Shown: positions 50,631 to 62,411 of the stretch, piece after piece
How positions within the stretch are numbered: position 1 is the stretch's first letter
How the letters are laid out: every line of letters begins with the position of its first letter
Source: Shinella sp. UYSO24
Lineage (GTDB): Bacteria > Pseudomonadota > Alphaproteobacteria > Rhizobiales > Rhizobiaceae
Length of the DNA: 64,000 bases
Assembly (NCBI GenBank): GCA_902167985.1
Contig: CABHNZ010000003.1
Location: 186,001-250,000, forward strand
Reading direction: 5' to 3'
Notes under the pieces: model-generated
Seen by the model: only the letters and a program-made list of their open reading frames with translations
Database searches by the model: none
Told to the model about the DNA's origin: nothing
Translations under genes and position numbers: made by a program

Positions 50631-51428
50631 TTATTTGAGGACGGTAAAGCCTTCCTTCTCGAAGAAGGGAGCAGCCTTCGCCGACTTCAGGAACTGAAGA
50701 TAGGCCGCAGCGTCCGGCGACTTGCTGTCGGCGAGAATGGCGATCGGATAGATGATCGGCGGGTGGGTGTCTTCCGGGAAGGTACCGACGATGGCAACGC
50801 CGGGATCGGCCGCGGCATCCGTCTGGTAGACGATGCCATAGGGCGCCTCGCCGCGCGAGACGAGCGCCAGCGCCGCGCGCACGCTTTCAGCCGAGGCAAC
50901 GCTCTTTTCGACCGACGACCAGACGCCGAGCTTTTCGAGTGCGGCCTTGCCGTATTTACCGGCCGGAACCGAATTCGGCTCACCCATGGCAAGCTTGCCA
51001 CCCTTCAGGAGTGCAGCAAGATCAAAGCCCTGCTTCACCTCGATCGGCTTGGCGCCGTCCTTGGCCGCAACGATAACGATGCGGTTTGCCAGCCAGTTCG
51101 ACTTCGTGTCTTCCTTCACCAGCTTCTTGTCGGAGACGTATTTCATCCAGTCGAGATCGGCCGAGATGAAGACGTCGGCGGGCGCGCCGGCCTCGATCTG
51201 CTTGGCAAGCGCCGAGCTTGCCGCATAGGAAGCCGTCACCTGCTTGCCGCTTTCAGCACTCCAGGCCTTGTCGGCAGCGTCGAGCGCATTCTTCATGCTG
51301 GCAGCCGCGAAGACCGTGACCTTTTCCTGCGCCAGGGCAGGCGCAGACACGCCAGCGAGCGTCAGGAGAAGCGTGGCGGCAGAAACGACAGCGGCCGTGA
51401 ACCAGTTGCGACGATTGGACATGGACAT
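50631..51428 (-). CDS. modA: Molybdate ABC transporter substrate-binding protein
   Basis: Periplasmic molybdate receptor, 265 residues, with a Sec signal (AAVVSAATLLLTLAGVSAPALA). The mature protein opens EKVTVFAAASMKNALDAADKAW, has the ModA oxyanion-site segment SYAASSALAKQIEAGAPADVFISADLDWM and the GRGEAPYGIVYQTDA-like C-terminal ligand loop. ATG at 51428 (MSMSNRR) lies behind a G-rich stretch; upstream in-frame codons overlap the ModE-like sites and are unlikely to be translated. First gene of modABC. Confidence 0.95.
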   Translation of the reverse strand: MSMSNRRNWFTAAVVSAATLLLTLAGVSAPALAQEKVTVFAAASMKNALDAADKAWSAESGKQVTASYAASSALAKQIEAGAPADVFISADLDWMKYVSDKKLVKEDTKSNWLANRIVIVAAKDGAKPIEVKQGFDLAALLKGGKLAMGEPNSVPAGKYGKAALEKLGVWSSVEKSVASAESVRAALALVSRGEAPYGIVYQTDAAADPGVAIVGTFPEDTHPPIIYPIAILADSKSPDAAAYLQFLKSAKAAPFFEKEGFTVLK

Positions 51429-51447
51429 TCTTATCCCCCGATACAAA

Positions 51448-51471
51448 CGAAATATCGCAATGAATATAACG
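51448..51471. promoter_or_regulatory. ModE-box-like palindrome, proximal
   Basis: 24-bp site with half-sites CGAAATAT and ATATAACG separated by 8 bp, close to the ModE consensus (CGTTATAT-N8-ATATAACG). It lies 19 bp upstream of modA and would allow molybdate-dependent repression. Confidence 0.7.
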
Positions 51472-51490
51472 ACACATGACCGTTTGCCAG

Positions 51491-51514
51491 CGTTATATTC
51501 AACCGGAGATATTG
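51491..51514. promoter_or_regulatory. ModE-box-like site, distal
   Basis: Second 24-bp candidate: CGTTATAT then, after 8 bp, AGATATTG. The left half is perfect and the right half degenerate. Centre-to-centre distance to the proximal site is 43 bp, about four helical turns. Confidence 0.55.
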
Positions 51515-51582
51515 ATTTCCCTACCAAGGGGCAGCGCCGCGGACAGGTAGAGCACCTGAGACGCGAAAACGGCTGGGAGGCG

Positions 51583-52611
51583 CTAGACCGCCGTCAACGT
51601 CACGATGTCCTGCCAGCGGGCTTCAAAGGCCGCGACGCAGGCGGGATCGAAATGTGATCCGCTTCCCTTGAGGATCTCGGCGCGGGCCTCTTCGAGAGGC
51701 CAAGCCCTCTTATAAGGACGCTCGGAGCAAAGTGCGTCGAAGACATCCGCCACGGCCACGATGCGTGCCTCCATGGGAATGGCATCTTGCTTCAATCCTT
51801 TTGGATATCCCGTTCCATCCCATTTCTCATGGTGCCCGGAAACGATCCTCTCGGCGGTCTTGATGAGCGCGCTGTCGCTGCCTGCCAGAATATCGACGCC
51901 AATCTGCACATGCGCTCGCATCTGGCCGATCTCGTCTGCACTCAGCCGACCGGGCTTGAGCAGGATCGCATCGCTGACGCCGATCTTGCCGATGTCGTGA
52001 AGGGGCGTGGCGAGGTGGATCATGTCGCATTGTTCGGGCGAGAACCCGAGCTCATCGGCAATGATACGGGCGATGCCTGCGACACGGTCGATATGTTCGC
52101 CGGTATCGCCGTCACGACAGGCCATCGCGCGCGCGAGGCGCCAGATGATCTCCTCCTCGCGGCTGCGAATGCAGACAAGGGCCTCGTCGACATCAGCTTC
52201 CAGCGTCTCGGCCTTGTCCCGCAACTCCCGTTGGGCCAGACCGAGGCGCATGAGGTTGCGAACCCGCGCCCACAATTCCGTCGTATCGAAAGGCTTTGCG
52301 AGAAAATCCGTTGCGCCCGCTTCGATCGCGTCGAGACGTGTCTTTCGGTTGTTATCGGACGTGACCATCAGGATCGGCGTATCGACATGCAGGGCCTGGG
52401 CGCGCACGAGCCGAATGAGTTCGACCCCTGTCAGATAGGGCATGGTGTGATCGACCATCAGGAGATCGATCGCGTTGTCTTCGAGATAGGCGACCGCGGC
52501 GCGTGGATCGAGGAAGGTCTCTATCTCCCCCCGCCTTTCTTCACCCAAGGCGGCAACGATTGCCGCGATGGCCGAAAGGCTATCATCGACAATGACAATT
52601 CGCTTATGCAT
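51583..52611 (-). CDS. Response regulator with HD-GYP domain (RpfG-like c-di-GMP phosphodiesterase)
   Basis: 342 residues. Receiver domain at 1-120: IVIVDDSLSAIA, phospho-acceptor Asp in LLMVDHTMPYLTG, and Lys in LAKPFDTTEL. A short coiled coil (about 125-150) leads to the HD-GYP domain with HLATPLHDIGKIGV, VSGHHEKWDGTGYPKGL and RIVAVADVFDALCSERPYK. All metal-binding HD residues and the GYP signature are intact, so it is predicted to cleave c-di-GMP when phosphorylated. Same strand as, and 191 bp downstream of, the ParA-like gene; it may couple chemosensory input to c-di-GMP. Confidence 0.92.
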   Translation of the reverse strand: MHKRIVIVDDSLSAIAAIVAALGEERRGEIETFLDPRAAVAYLEDNAIDLLMVDHTMPYLTGVELIRLVRAQALHVDTPILMVTSDNNRKTRLDAIEAGATDFLAKPFDTTELWARVRNLMRLGLAQRELRDKAETLEADVDEALVCIRSREEEIIWRLARAMACRDGDTGEHIDRVAGIARIIADELGFSPEQCDMIHLATPLHDIGKIGVSDAILLKPGRLSADEIGQMRAHVQIGVDILAGSDSALIKTAERIVSGHHEKWDGTGYPKGLKQDAIPMEARIVAVADVFDALCSERPYKRAWPLEEARAEILKGSGSHFDPACVAAFEARWQDIVTLTAV

Positions 52612-52802
52612 TTCAAGATGATCCGGATCACGAGGCAGATTAGGCCCGTGCCGCGAAGCACGGGGACCGTGTCCGTATGCTCCATCGCTTGTACGCGCAG
52701 AATGCCTCGGACCCGAGACTGGACCATCTTCGGCGCCGCGAACTAATAAAGGGTGTATCGGAAAATCGAACCGGAAAGATTTTTGTCCGCGCCGCTGATT
52801 GT

Positions 52803-53506
52803 TTACCCGGCTCGGGCGTAGCGGGCGGCGATCGACGCTGTCGCCTTCAGCGGAACCCGTCTTATCATTTCAAGCGCAAAGGCACGCGCATTCTGTCTTG
52901 CCTTGTCGAGATTGCTGATCCGGCTCTCATCCATGCCATGCAGCGTACCGCCGAGATCGAAAATATCACGGAAGGCGGCCCGCTCGATGATCGGCGTATC
53001 GAGAACCGTGACCTGCCGCTCCTGCAGCAGCATCTTCACGGCCAGAAGCGCCCGCGTCGTGACCATGGAATTGACCCGCGTCAGCGCGACCGAATGGGGG
53101 ATCCTGATGCCCCCCTTCTCATCGAGGAAGCGCAGCAGTTCCAGGACATTCGCCCCGCCCTGCGCATCCATGGCGCAGCCTGGATGGGTATCAGGACATG
53201 ATCGGAAAGCCCGATCGCCGTTGCAAGAAGCGGGCTCTGCGCACCGGGAAGATCAACGACGAAGTAATCGGTCGTGTAACGGTTCTCGCGAATATGTCGC
53301 TCGATCGACATCTGCGTCACATAGGAAATGACATTGAGCCGTGGATTGGCCGGCGAGATCTTGAACCAGCGTGAAATCCAGTGCTGCGGATCTGCGTCAA
53401 GCACAGTCACCCGATAGCCCATTTCCGCGAGTTCGCAGGCGAGCAGCAGAACGGCGGTCGTTTTTCCTGCGCCACCCTTGGTATTGGCGAAAGTGATGAC
53501 TGGCAT
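52803..53506 (-). CDS. ParA/VirC1-like ATPase downstream of the che operon (frameshifted)
   Basis: Deviant-Walker-A P-loop ATPase, about 234 residues restored. N-terminus MPVITFANTKGGAGKTTAVLLLACELAEMGYRVTVLDADPQ has the KGGxGKTT motif; FVVDLPGAQSPLLATAIGLSDHVLIPIQ is Walker B and beyond. One base lost near 53175 interrupts it just after APWMDAQGG, and the rest reads normally to ASIAARYARAG. Such proteins position plasmids, T-DNA complexes (VirC1) or, in Rhodobacter and Vibrio, chemoreceptor arrays. Its place 103 bp after cheB makes the last role attractive but unproven. Confidence 0.85.
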
Positions 53507-53609
53507 GGAAGGTCCTTGTCGGTTACGCGATGATCGCGCTGACAGCACCTTCATGATGCGTTCTCACATCTTCGCCGAACATGGTTAACGAAGCGCGAAG
53601 GAAGCGCCC

Positions 53610-54691
<1,082 letters not shown>

Positions 54692-54695
54692 GGGG

Positions 54696-55574
54696 TCATA
54701 TCCGTTTGAAGACAGTGTTGGCCACCTGCCTGATCGGCAGGTTCAATCCGCTCACGGTTTCCGAATGGCCGATGAACAGATAGCCACCCGGAACAAGGCA
54801 GTCGCACAGCCGGGAGAGGACATGCTGCTGCGTCGGCTTGTCGAAATAGATGAGGACGTTTCGGCAGAAGATGACATGCATCGGTTCGCCGATCGGATAA
54901 CGGTCGTCCATCAGGTTCATCCGCGCAAAGCCGACCTTCGAGCGGAGTTTCGGATGGATCCGCATCTCGTGCCGGCTCTTGTCCGATGAACGCATCACGA
55001 AGCGGCGCATCATATCGGCCGGAACCGGCTGGAGCAGCTCGCTCTGGTAGATGCCACGCTGCGCCTTATGGAGCACATCGGTGGAAAGATCGGTCGCGAG
55101 GATGAAGAAGTCGCGTTCGCGCGCGTTGGCCGCCAGATAATCGGAGAGAACCATTCCAAGCGTATAGGGTTCGGCACCGGTCGAGCAGGCGGAACTCCAG
55201 ATCCGCAGCCTCCGGTCAGCGAAATTTTTCAGCAGATCCGGCATGGCATGGCTGACCAGATAGTCGAAATGCTTCGGCTCCCGGAAGAAATCCGTCTTGT
55301 TGGTCGTCACCGCGTCGATGAGATAGACGGCCTCCTCATCGAGCCCGCCTTGGCGGAACAGGAAGTCACAATAGCTGTCGAAGCTCGGCAGGCCGGTCAC
55401 GCGCAGACGGCGGCGCAGACGGCCCTCAAGCATGGTCATTTTGCCGACCGGCATTTTTATGCCGCTGTAATCATAGATATATTTCGACAGCATGTCGAAA
55501 TTTCGCTTGCTCAGCCGGTCATCCGTCGGCTGGCTTCTCACTGCCGCATTCACCCAATCAACCCCCGTACGCAA
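54696..55574 (-). CDS. cheR: Chemotaxis methyltransferase CheR
   Basis: Methylates receptor glutamates using SAM. 292 residues: an N-terminal helical domain ([26 protein letters not shown]), then the Rossmann domain with [56 protein letters not shown] and [15 protein letters not shown], all classic CheR segments. The C-terminus LFIGHSETV is conserved. Intact frame. Confidence 0.96.
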   Translation of the reverse strand: MRTGVDWVNAAVRSQPTDDRLSKRNFDMLSKYIYDYSGIKMPVGKMTMLEGRLRRRLRVTGLPSFDSYCDFLFRQGGLDEEAVYLIDAVTTNKTDFFREPKHFDYLVSHAMPDLLKNFADRRLRIWSSACSTGAEPYTLGMVLSDYLAANARERDFFILATDLSTDVLHKAQRGIYQSELLQPVPADMMRRFVMRSSDKSRHEMRIHPKLRSKVGFARMNLMDDRYPIGEPMHVIFCRNVLIYFDKPTQQHVLSRLCDCLVPGGYLFIGHSETVSGLNLPIRQVANTVFKRI

Positions 55575-55605
55575 AACGTTTCACCGGTCGCTTTCGCGAT
55601 AGGTG

Positions 55606-56100
55606 TCAGGCGAATTCCGCCGGCGCAACGATGCCGGCCAGCGCTGAACCGTTGTCGGAGAAGAGCCGCGCGAGATCGATAATGACGACGAAGCCGGTGT
55701 CCCGGCGAACAACGCCCGCGATATATTCGGAACGCCAGCGGATGCCGATATCGGGCGCCGCCTCGATCTGCGCATGGCGGAACGGCACGACCTCGTAGAC
55801 CCTGTCGGCAACAAGCCCAAGTGCCAGGACCCTTTCGCCGATCGGCACGTCGAGTACGAGGATGCGCGTGTGCGGCGTCTTCTCCGTTGGCGTCATCCCC
55901 AGACGCAGCCTGAGATCGATGATCGGCACGCCCTGACCGCGCACGTCCCTGAGGCCGAGGAGGTAATCAGGCCCATGCGGGATCTTGAACGCATCCTCGT
56001 GGTCGAGGATTTCACGCACGACGGTGACAGGCACGGCGAAGATCTCCTCGCCGAGACTGAAGGTCACGAACTGCGACTCGGTGGTCGTTGCTGCCATCAC
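55606..56100 (-). CDS. cheW: Chemotaxis coupling protein CheW (distal copy)
   Basis: SH3-like adaptor linking receptors to CheA, 164 residues. Features: FVTFSLGEEIFAVPVTVVREIL, HGPDYLLGLRDVRGQGVPIIDLRLRLGM and IAGVVRRDTGFVVIIDLARLF. Start overlaps the upstream receptor stop by 4 bp. One of two cheW copies in this operon; having two suggests mixed-array composition. Confidence 0.94.
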   Translation of the reverse strand: MMAATTTESQFVTFSLGEEIFAVPVTVVREILDHEDAFKIPHGPDYLLGLRDVRGQGVPIIDLRLRLGMTPTEKTPHTRILVLDVPIGERVLALGLVADRVYEVVPFRHAQIEAAPDIGIRWRSEYIAGVVRRDTGFVVIIDLARLFSDNGSALAGIVAPAEFA

Positions 56101-57928
56101 GCGGTCTCTCTGAAATCGTGGTCCTCGCCATCGGGACCGCCCATCGACATATCGAGCGCAAAGCCCTTGGCGCGGGCCTGTTGGCCTGCAACCGATCGTT
56201 CGCCGCTCCTTGTTTGCGACGGCCGTGCGGCGGCACGCGGCACCTGGGCAGAAGTATGAGCGGCAGCATGACCAGCCGGCATCATGCGCCCCTGCGGCGC
56301 GGCCGCCATCCGCATGCTGCGGTTATCGACCCTGAAGAAGGCGATCGAGGCCTGCAGCTCTTCCGCCTGCGACGCAAGCTCTTCCGACGTCGAAGACATT
56401 TCCTCGGACGCGCCGGCATTCTGCTGCGTTACCTTGTCGAGCTGCTGGATCGCCTCGTTGATCTGGCTTGCTCCGATATCCTGCTCGCGGCAGCGGCCGA
56501 GATCTCGGACACGAGTTCTGCCGTCTTCTGGATTGCCGGCACCAGGCGGTTCAGCATGTCGCCGGCATCGGTCGCAACCTGTACCGTCTCACCGGACAGC
56601 GCGCTGATCTCGGCAGCGGCGGCCTGCGAACGCTCGGCAAGCTTGCGGACTTCGGATGCGACGACGGCAAAGCCCTTGCCATGCTCACCGGCACGGGCTG
56701 CCTCGACAGCGGCATTCAGCGCGAGAAGGTCGGTCTGGCGGGCGATTTCCTGAACGATGGAGATCTTTTCGGCAATCGTCCGCATGGCCGAGACGGCACG
56801 GCCGACGGCCTGACCGGAGGCTTCCGCATCCTTGGACGACTGGCGGGCGATCTTCTCGGTCTGGGCAGCGTTATCGGCGTTCTGCTTGATATTGGCGGCC
56901 ATCTCTTCCATCGAGGCCGAAGCCTCTTCGGCAGAGGATGCCTGTTCGGTTGCGCCCTGCGACAGCTGTTCGGAGCTCGACGACAGTTCCTGACTGCCGG
57001 ACGAGACGTTCTGCGAGGCAGACAGCGCGTCGGCGACAACGCCGCGCAGGCGCTCGACCATGCTTTCGAGCGCGATCCCAAGCGTATCCTTGTCGGAAAG
57101 CGGCTTCGGCGTCACGGTCAGATCACCGCTGGCGATCTCGTTGGCGATGGCAGCCGTATTGCGCAAGTTGCCAGTCATGACATTGATCGTATCGACCAGA
57201 TCCTTGATCTCGTCATTCGTCTTGACGGCAATGTCCTGATCGAGATCGCCGATCGCAACGGCCTGCGTCGCGCCCATGATCATCTTCAGACCCCGGCTTA
57301 TCCCGAGTGCGATCCAGACGGCGGCGATGATGGCAATCAGCAGCGCAGCACCGGCGACACTGATGAGAATGGTGCTGGTGGAAGCGTAGAGCGCATCCGT
57401 ATCCGCGTCCGCCTTCTTCATTCCGGCCTGTTGGACTTCGATCAGCGCATCGATGGACTTGTCGAGGCCGGCATCCAGATCGTGGATGGTGCCACTTGCA
57501 AGAGCCAGCGCCGCCGCCCTGTCACCGCGATCGAGAAGCGCTGCAAACTGCTCGCCAAGCGAGACCTGCTGCGTGCTGGCATCGATAAGCTTCTGCCAGT
57601 CCGGCTTGTCTGCGTCCGAGGCTCCGGCGATACCGGCCTTGGCGGCCTGCATCATGCTCTCAAAACTGGCAATTGCCGCCTTGGCATGTTTCCCGGCGGC
57701 CTTCGCATCATCGGTGAGGAGAGCACTGTTCTGGGAGCGGATCGCGTCGATGGCAAAGACTTCAGCCTGATAGGCATATTCGAGCCGCTTGGCTGGCCCG
57801 TCGATCAGCCGCGTGATCGCGCTGTTGAGCGTTCCGAGGCTCGTGATGCTGTAGACCGCAAGGCCCGCAAGAAGGACGATAATCAGGCCAAAGGCCAGGG
57901 CGAGTTTAGATTTGATCGTAAAGCGCAA
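56097..57928 (-). CDS. Methyl-accepting chemotaxis protein, operon copy 2 (frameshifted)
   Basis: Transmembrane receptor, about 610 residues restored. N-terminal helix [23 protein letters not shown], periplasmic four-helix-bundle sensor (about 35-185), second helix [26 protein letters not shown], then the signalling domain with [29 protein letters not shown] at the tip. One G is missing near 56493, proven by comparison with the neighbouring receptor, which has GCAGGCGGCC where this has GCAGCGGCC. The tail is Ala/Pro/Arg-rich and ends [16 protein letters not shown]...DFRETA, a C-terminus shared with the next receptor. Confidence 0.92.
56390..56960. repeat. Near-identical receptor signalling segment, copy A
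   Basis: Matches 58396-58968 almost base for base (only scattered differences, many synonymous), while the flanking sensor halves are unrelated. This looks like duplication kept similar by gene conversion. Confidence 0.85.
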
Positions 57929-58101
57929 AGTCGACCTCGATATGCAATGTCACATCAAACATTTCCGGATGGAAATGCTGCGAAAACAGACGAGCGGGAC
58001 ATCCACATATCTGCCGAGCCGGTAACCCGGCTGAACGACGTCGCATACACACGGCGGCGGGCAGCCGGGCCTCGAAGGCCCGGCTGCAGTCTCAAACCTT
58101 G

Positions 58102-59820
58102 TCAGGCGCTTTCCCGGAAGTCCGCATCATCGGCGTCGGGACCGCCCATCGACATGTCGAGGGCAAAGCCCTTGGCACGCGCCTGCTGGGCCATGACGGA
58201 CTGGTCCTGCCGCTGCGGGCGGGCAGCTGTGCGCTGTACCTTGACCTGCTTGGCGGCCGGTTTGCTGGCCTGCTTGGCTGGCGCTGCCGCTGCAGCAGCG
58301 CGCCTTGCAGGCTCCTGCTTGCCCGAGGAATGTTCGACCTTGAAGAAGGCGATCGAGGCCTGCAGCTCTTCAGCCTGCGAGGCAAGCTCTTCCGACGTCG
58401 AGGACATTTCCTCGGATGCGCCGGCATTCTGCTGCGTTACCTTGTCGAGCTGCTGGATCGCCTCGTTGATCTGGCTGGCGCCGATATCCTGCTCGCGGCA
58501 GGCGGCCGAGATTTCGGACACGAGTTCTGCCGTCTTCTGGATTGCCGGCACCAGACGGTTCAGCATGTCGCCGGCATCGGTCGCAACCTGTACCGTCTCG
58601 CCGGACAGCGCGCTGATCTCGGCAGCGGCGGCCTGCGAACGCTCGGCAAGCTTGCGGACTTCGGAGGCCACGACAGCAAAGCCCTTGCCATGCTCACCGG
58701 CGCGGGCTGCCTCGACAGCGGCATTCAGCGCGAGAAGGTCGGTCTGGCGGGCGATTTCCTGAACGATGGAGATCTTTTCGGCAATCGTCCGCATGGCCGA
58801 GACGGCACGGCCGACGGCCTGACCGGAGGCTTCCGCATCCTTGGACGACTGGCGGGCGATCTTCTCGGTCTGGGCAGCGTTATCAGCATTCTGCTTGATA
58901 TTGGCAGCCATCTCTTCCATCGAGGCGGAAGCCTCTTCGGCAGACGACGCCTGTTCAGTCGCGCCCTGCGACAGCTGCTCGGCGCTGGACGACAGTTCCT
59001 GGCTGCCCGAGGAGACATTGTCGGATGCCGACAGTGCATCGCCAACCACGTCACGCAGACGTTCGATCATCGTGTTGACGTAACCGAGAAGTTCGCCGAT
59101 CTCGTCCTTGCTGGTAACTTTCGCAAACTGGCTGAGATCGCCCTCAGCCACATTCTGCACTGCCTGGACGGCATTGCGCAGGCCGCGGCTGATGCTGACG
59201 GCAATCCAGATGGCCGCGAAGGCAGCGACGACGATGGCAACGGCAGCAACCGAGATCATGATCGTACGCGTCTGGACATAATCGTCAGCGGCCTTGGCAT
59301 CGGCGTCACCAAGACGGCCATCTTCGAGCTTCATGACATCGGCCAGAAGAGCATCGATCTGGTTCGTCACGGCGCGGGCATCACCAACCGAAATCTTCAG
59401 CGCATTCGCCGTCTCACCTGCCAGCATAAGGCGGCGGATCTCGTCATCGCTCTTGCGGAAGCCGGCCGTCAGCGTTTCGAGCTTGGCCCATAGCGGCTTG
59501 CCCTGCTCGGTGGCATTGGCTTCGATCGTCTTGAATGTCTGGTCATAGGTGCGACGGGCATCGTCGCTCTTGGCAATTGCGCCCTGAACTTCAGCAGCGT
59601 CAGTCGCCAGAAGCAGGTTTTTCTGCTGGCGGATCTGCTGAAGCTGGGCGTTGCCGAGCGTCTGCGTCAGCTGCATGCGCTGGGCCGGTCCCTGAAGGAC
59701 GTCTTCCAGCGTCTGGTTGAGATTGCCGAGGCTGAATATGCCATATCCGGCAGTCAGGCTCAGCATCAGGATGATGAAACCGAAGGCGGAGGCGAGCTTG
59801 AGCTTTATCGAGGCATGCAT
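58102..59820 (-). CDS. Methyl-accepting chemotaxis protein, operon copy 1
   Basis: 572-residue receptor. N-terminal helix [21 protein letters not shown], periplasmic sensor (about 30-190), second helix ([23 protein letters not shown]), HAMP ([26 protein letters not shown]) and an intact signalling domain nearly identical to that of the next receptor. The C-terminus is Ala/Lys/Arg-rich, then [15 protein letters not shown]...DFRESA. ATG at 59820 lies 25 bp after the cheW stop. The sequence as written joins this frame to the cheW N-terminus because of a frameshift in cheW; that fusion is not real. Confidence 0.92.
   Translation of the reverse strand: MHASIKLKLASAFGFIILMLSLTAGYGIFSLGNLNQTLEDVLQGPAQRMQLTQTLGNAQLQQIRQQKNLLLATDAAEVQGAIAKSDDARRTYDQTFKTIEANATEQGKPLWAKLETLTAGFRKSDDEIRRLMLAGETANALKISVGDARAVTNQIDALLADVMKLEDGRLGDADAKAADDYVQTRTIMISVAAVAIVVAAFAAIWIAVSISRGLRNAVQAVQNVAEGDLSQFAKVTSKDEIGELLGYVNTMIERLRDVVGDALSASDNVSSGSQELSSSAEQLSQGATEQASSAEEASASMEEMAANIKQNADNAAQTEKIARQSSKDAEASGQAVGRAVSAMRTIAEKISIVQEIARQTDLLALNAAVEAARAGEHGKGFAVVASEVRKLAERSQAAAAEISALSGETVQVATDAGDMLNRLVPAIQKTAELVSEISAACREQDIGASQINEAIQQLDKVTQQNAGASEEMSSTSEELASQAEELQASIAFFKVEHSSGKQEPARRAAAAAAPAKQASKPAAKQVKVQRTAARPQRQDQSVMAQQARAKGFALDMSMGGPDADDADFRESA
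58396..58968. repeat. Near-identical receptor signalling segment, copy B
   Basis: Partner of 56390-56960. This copy has the intact reading frame and so locates the missing base in copy A. Confidence 0.85.
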
Positions 59821-59845
59821 GGTGCGGGGTCTCCGTCTGGTATTA

Positions 59846-60360
59846 TCAGCTCTGAAGCGCCATCGGCGTGGAGCGGCTGTGACTGGCGGTAAAGATCGCC
59901 TGAAGATTTGGAATGATGATGAATTCGGCGTCTCGCTTGACGAGGCAGCCGATGAAATCCGGCCGCCAGCGCATGCCGACGCTTGGCGGCGGTTCGCCGT
60001 GAACGCGTTGCAGGGTCGTGACTTCGTGAACCTTGTCGGTGCGAATACCGGCCAGCACCGGCTCGTCATCCATCGGGATTTCGATGACGATGATCCGGCT
60101 GTCGATCGTCGCTTGGTCGCTTCCATGCCGAAGGCAAGGCGGATATCCGCAAGCGGAATGACCTTGCCGCGGAAATTGATCACACTGCCGACGAAGGCCT
60201 TGGCGCCCGGCACTTTGGTCTCCGGCAGGAGATCGAGGATTTCCTGCACGATGACGGCCTCGAGCGCGAACATTTCTCCGGCAATGTCGAATGTCAGCAC
60301 GGCCATCTCGTCGCGTCCGGCCCAGACGGCTTCCGATATTTTCTTGACTGCCTGGTTCAT
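59846..60360 (-). CDS. cheW: Chemotaxis coupling protein CheW (proximal copy, frameshifted)
   Basis: CheW-type adaptor, about 171 residues restored. It starts [42 protein letters not shown], with [28 protein letters not shown] as the core. One base lost near 60116 diverts the frame; the correct one reads [31 protein letters not shown] and [24 protein letters not shown] to the stop at 59846. ATGA overlap with cheA. It is only moderately similar to the other CheW here. Confidence 0.9.
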
Positions 60361-62411
60361 CCCGCCGCGCGCAGATGCGCCTCCTGATACTGACCTTCGG
60401 CCACGAGATGGCCGACATCGAGAATGAGCGCCACGTCGCCATCGCCCAGAATTGTCGCCCCGGAAAAGGTTGCGACATCATGATGGAGTTTGGACATGGC
60501 CTTGATGACCGTCTGATGATCACCGATGATCTGGTCGACCACGAGACCGACCCGTTCGGCGCCGGTCGAGACGACCACGACCTTTTGATACGGATCCGGC
60601 TTGGTGCCGGTGTGAAACAGGTCGCGAAGGCGCAGGAACGGCACGAGGCTGTCACGCAGGGAAATGAAGCTGCGGCCACGCGAGCGCATGTCGTCCTCGA
60701 TCGAGAGTTCGAGGCACTCTTCAACCGCCGCAAGCGGGATAACGTAGCGCCCCTCGCCGACGCGCACCAATAGGCCGTCGATGATCGCAAGCGTCAGCGG
60801 TATGGCGAGCGAGATTTCCGATCCCTCGCCGGGCGTGCTTTCGACCGAGATCGTGCCGCGCAGGGCATCGATCGTGCGCTTGACGACATCCATGCCGACA
60901 CCGCGCCCCGAAAGGTTCGTCACCTGCTGGGCGGTGGAGAAACCGGGCTGGAAGATCAGCTGATAGAGTTCCTGATCGGTGAGGTTGGCATTGGCCGCGA
61001 TCAGGCCCGAGGCTTCGGCCTTTGCCCGCACGCGGTCCTTGTCGATCCCGCGGCCATCATCCTTGATGGTGATGATGACCTCGCCGGCCTGCTGGCGCGC
61101 CGAAAGCAGGATGCGTCCAGCCTCCGGCTTGCCGCTTGCACGGCGATCGGCCGCGGTTTCCAGCCCGTGGTCGCAGGAATTGCGGACGAGATGGATCAGC
61201 GGATCGGCAAGACGCTCGATCACGCTCTTGTCCACCTCGGTGGTTTCGCCCTCGGTCACGAGTTCGATGGATTTGCCGGTTTCATGCGCCAGATCATGCA
61301 CGAGGCGGCGGAAGCGGCTGAAAAGCTGCGTCACGGGGACCATGCGCAGAACCATCATCGTATCGCGCAGCTCGCCGGACAGGCGCTCGACATCTTCCGA
61401 GACGGCCCGCAGCATGAGATCGCCGCTGCCGCCTGCAAGCTGGCTGAGCCGAGACTGGGCGATCACCAGTTCGCCGACCCGGTCCATCAACTCGTCAAGC
61501 CGCTCGGCCGGGACGCGGACATTCTCGGCAGCCTTGCTCTGCTTCTGGTCCGGCTGTGCGGCAGGCACAGATGCCTTCTGCACACCGTCGCCCTCATTGG
61601 CGACAACTGCTGCCGGAAGCGGCTTGGGTGACGGCTGGGCGGGCGTCTGCGCAGGTGACTTGGCCGAGGGGGCCGATGGGGCCGCCGAAGCCGGCACGAC
61701 ATCGACGGTTTCGGCGCCGATCTCCAGCTCTTCCACGTCGAGCTGCATTTCATCCATGACGAAGATGAAGACATCATCGATCGCCGAACGCGGCTGCTCG
61801 GTCACAAGTTCGACAGTCCAGGCGAGATGAAGATCGGTCGGGGTCAGGGCATCAAGGGATGGAACGGCCGACCGGTCGGCGACGATACGGCATTCGCCAA
61901 GGTCGCGCAGCTCGTCGAGCAGTGGCAGCGGATTGGTGCCATTTGCCATGGCGTTCTGCGGCAGGCTGAAAGTGATCTTGTAGAAGCGGCCGGCACTGGC
62001 GGGCTCAGCCGCTGCCACCGGCAGCTCGGCTGCAGGCGTGCCATCCACGGCACGACGCAGGTTTGCCAGAAGCCGCTCGCTGGTCGCTTCATGATCGCCA
62101 GCCGGCGTCTCGACGAGTGCCCGCATGTGATCCTTGGCTTCCAGAACGCACATGACCAGCGCCTGGTTTGCGGCCACTTCACCCTTGCGCACCCGGTCGA
62201 AGGCGGTTTCGCAGTGATGGGTGAAGGCGGCCAGCGCCTCAAAGCCGAACATCGCCCCCGACCCTTTCAGGGTGTGCAGGCCGCGAAAGACGGCGTCGAT
62301 CTGATCCTTGTCGCCAAGATTAACGTTGAGATCGAGCAGGCCCGCCTCGATCTGCTCCAGAAGCTCGGCGGCTTCCGTGCGAAAAACAGCAATAGGATCA
62401 GGAAAACTCAT
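60357..62411 (-). CDS. cheA: Chemotaxis histidine kinase CheA
   Basis: 684-residue cytoplasmic kinase. P1 Hpt domain with the phospho-acceptor His46 ([19 protein letters not shown]), a P2-like region (about 130-235), an Ala/Pro-rich linker, P3 dimerisation ([27 protein letters not shown]), and P4 kinase with N box [12 protein letters not shown]1 [11 protein letters not shown] and G2 [12 protein letters not shown]. The P5 CheW-like domain runs from about 545 to the end. Intact frame with 4-bp overlaps on both sides. It would phosphorylate CheY, CheB and possibly the HD-GYP regulator. Confidence 0.97.
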   Translation of the reverse strand: MSFPDPIAVFRTEAAELLEQIEAGLLDLNVNLGDKDQIDAVFRGLHTLKGSGAMFGFEALAAFTHHCETAFDRVRKGEVAANQALVMCVLEAKDHMRALVETPAGDHEATSERLLANLRRAVDGTPAAELPVAAAEPASAGRFYKITFSLPQNAMANGTNPLPLLDELRDLGECRIVADRSAVPSLDALTPTDLHLAWTVELVTEQPRSAIDDVFIFVMDEMQLDVEELEIGAETVDVVPASAAPSAPSAKSPAQTPAQPSPKPLPAAVVANEGDGVQKASVPAAQPDQKQSKAAENVRVPAERLDELMDRVGELVIAQSRLSQLAGGSGDLMLRAVSEDVERLSGELRDTMMVLRMVPVTQLFSRFRRLVHDLAHETGKSIELVTEGETTEVDKSVIERLADPLIHLVRNSCDHGLETAADRRASGKPEAGRILLSARQQAGEVIITIKDDGRGIDKDRVRAKAEASGLIAANANLTDQELYQLIFQPGFSTAQQVTNLSGRGVGMDVVKRTIDALRGTISVESTPGEGSEISLAIPLTLAIIDGLLVRVGEGRYVIPLAAVEECLELSIEDDMRSRGRSFISLRDSLVPFLRLRDLFHTGTKPDPYQKVVVVSTGAERVGLVVDQIIGDHQTVIKAMSKLHHDVATFSGATILGDGDVALILDVGHLVAEGQYQEAHLRAAG

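Noticed and set aside
52612..52802. Possible small gene between the HD-GYP and ParA-like genes
   Set aside because: No start with ribosome-binding site and no conserved-looking product; only a CCCGTGC/GCACGGG hairpin at about 52647-52666.
56468..58762. 764-codon plus-strand open frame across the receptor genes
   Set aside because: Antisense shadow of two chemoreceptor genes; composition low-complexity and no family character.
58102..60360. Apparent CheW-chemoreceptor fusion of 752 residues
   Set aside because: The fusion middle is nonsense; one base restored near 60116 gives a normal CheW with its own stop at 59846, and the receptor has its own ATG at 59820.
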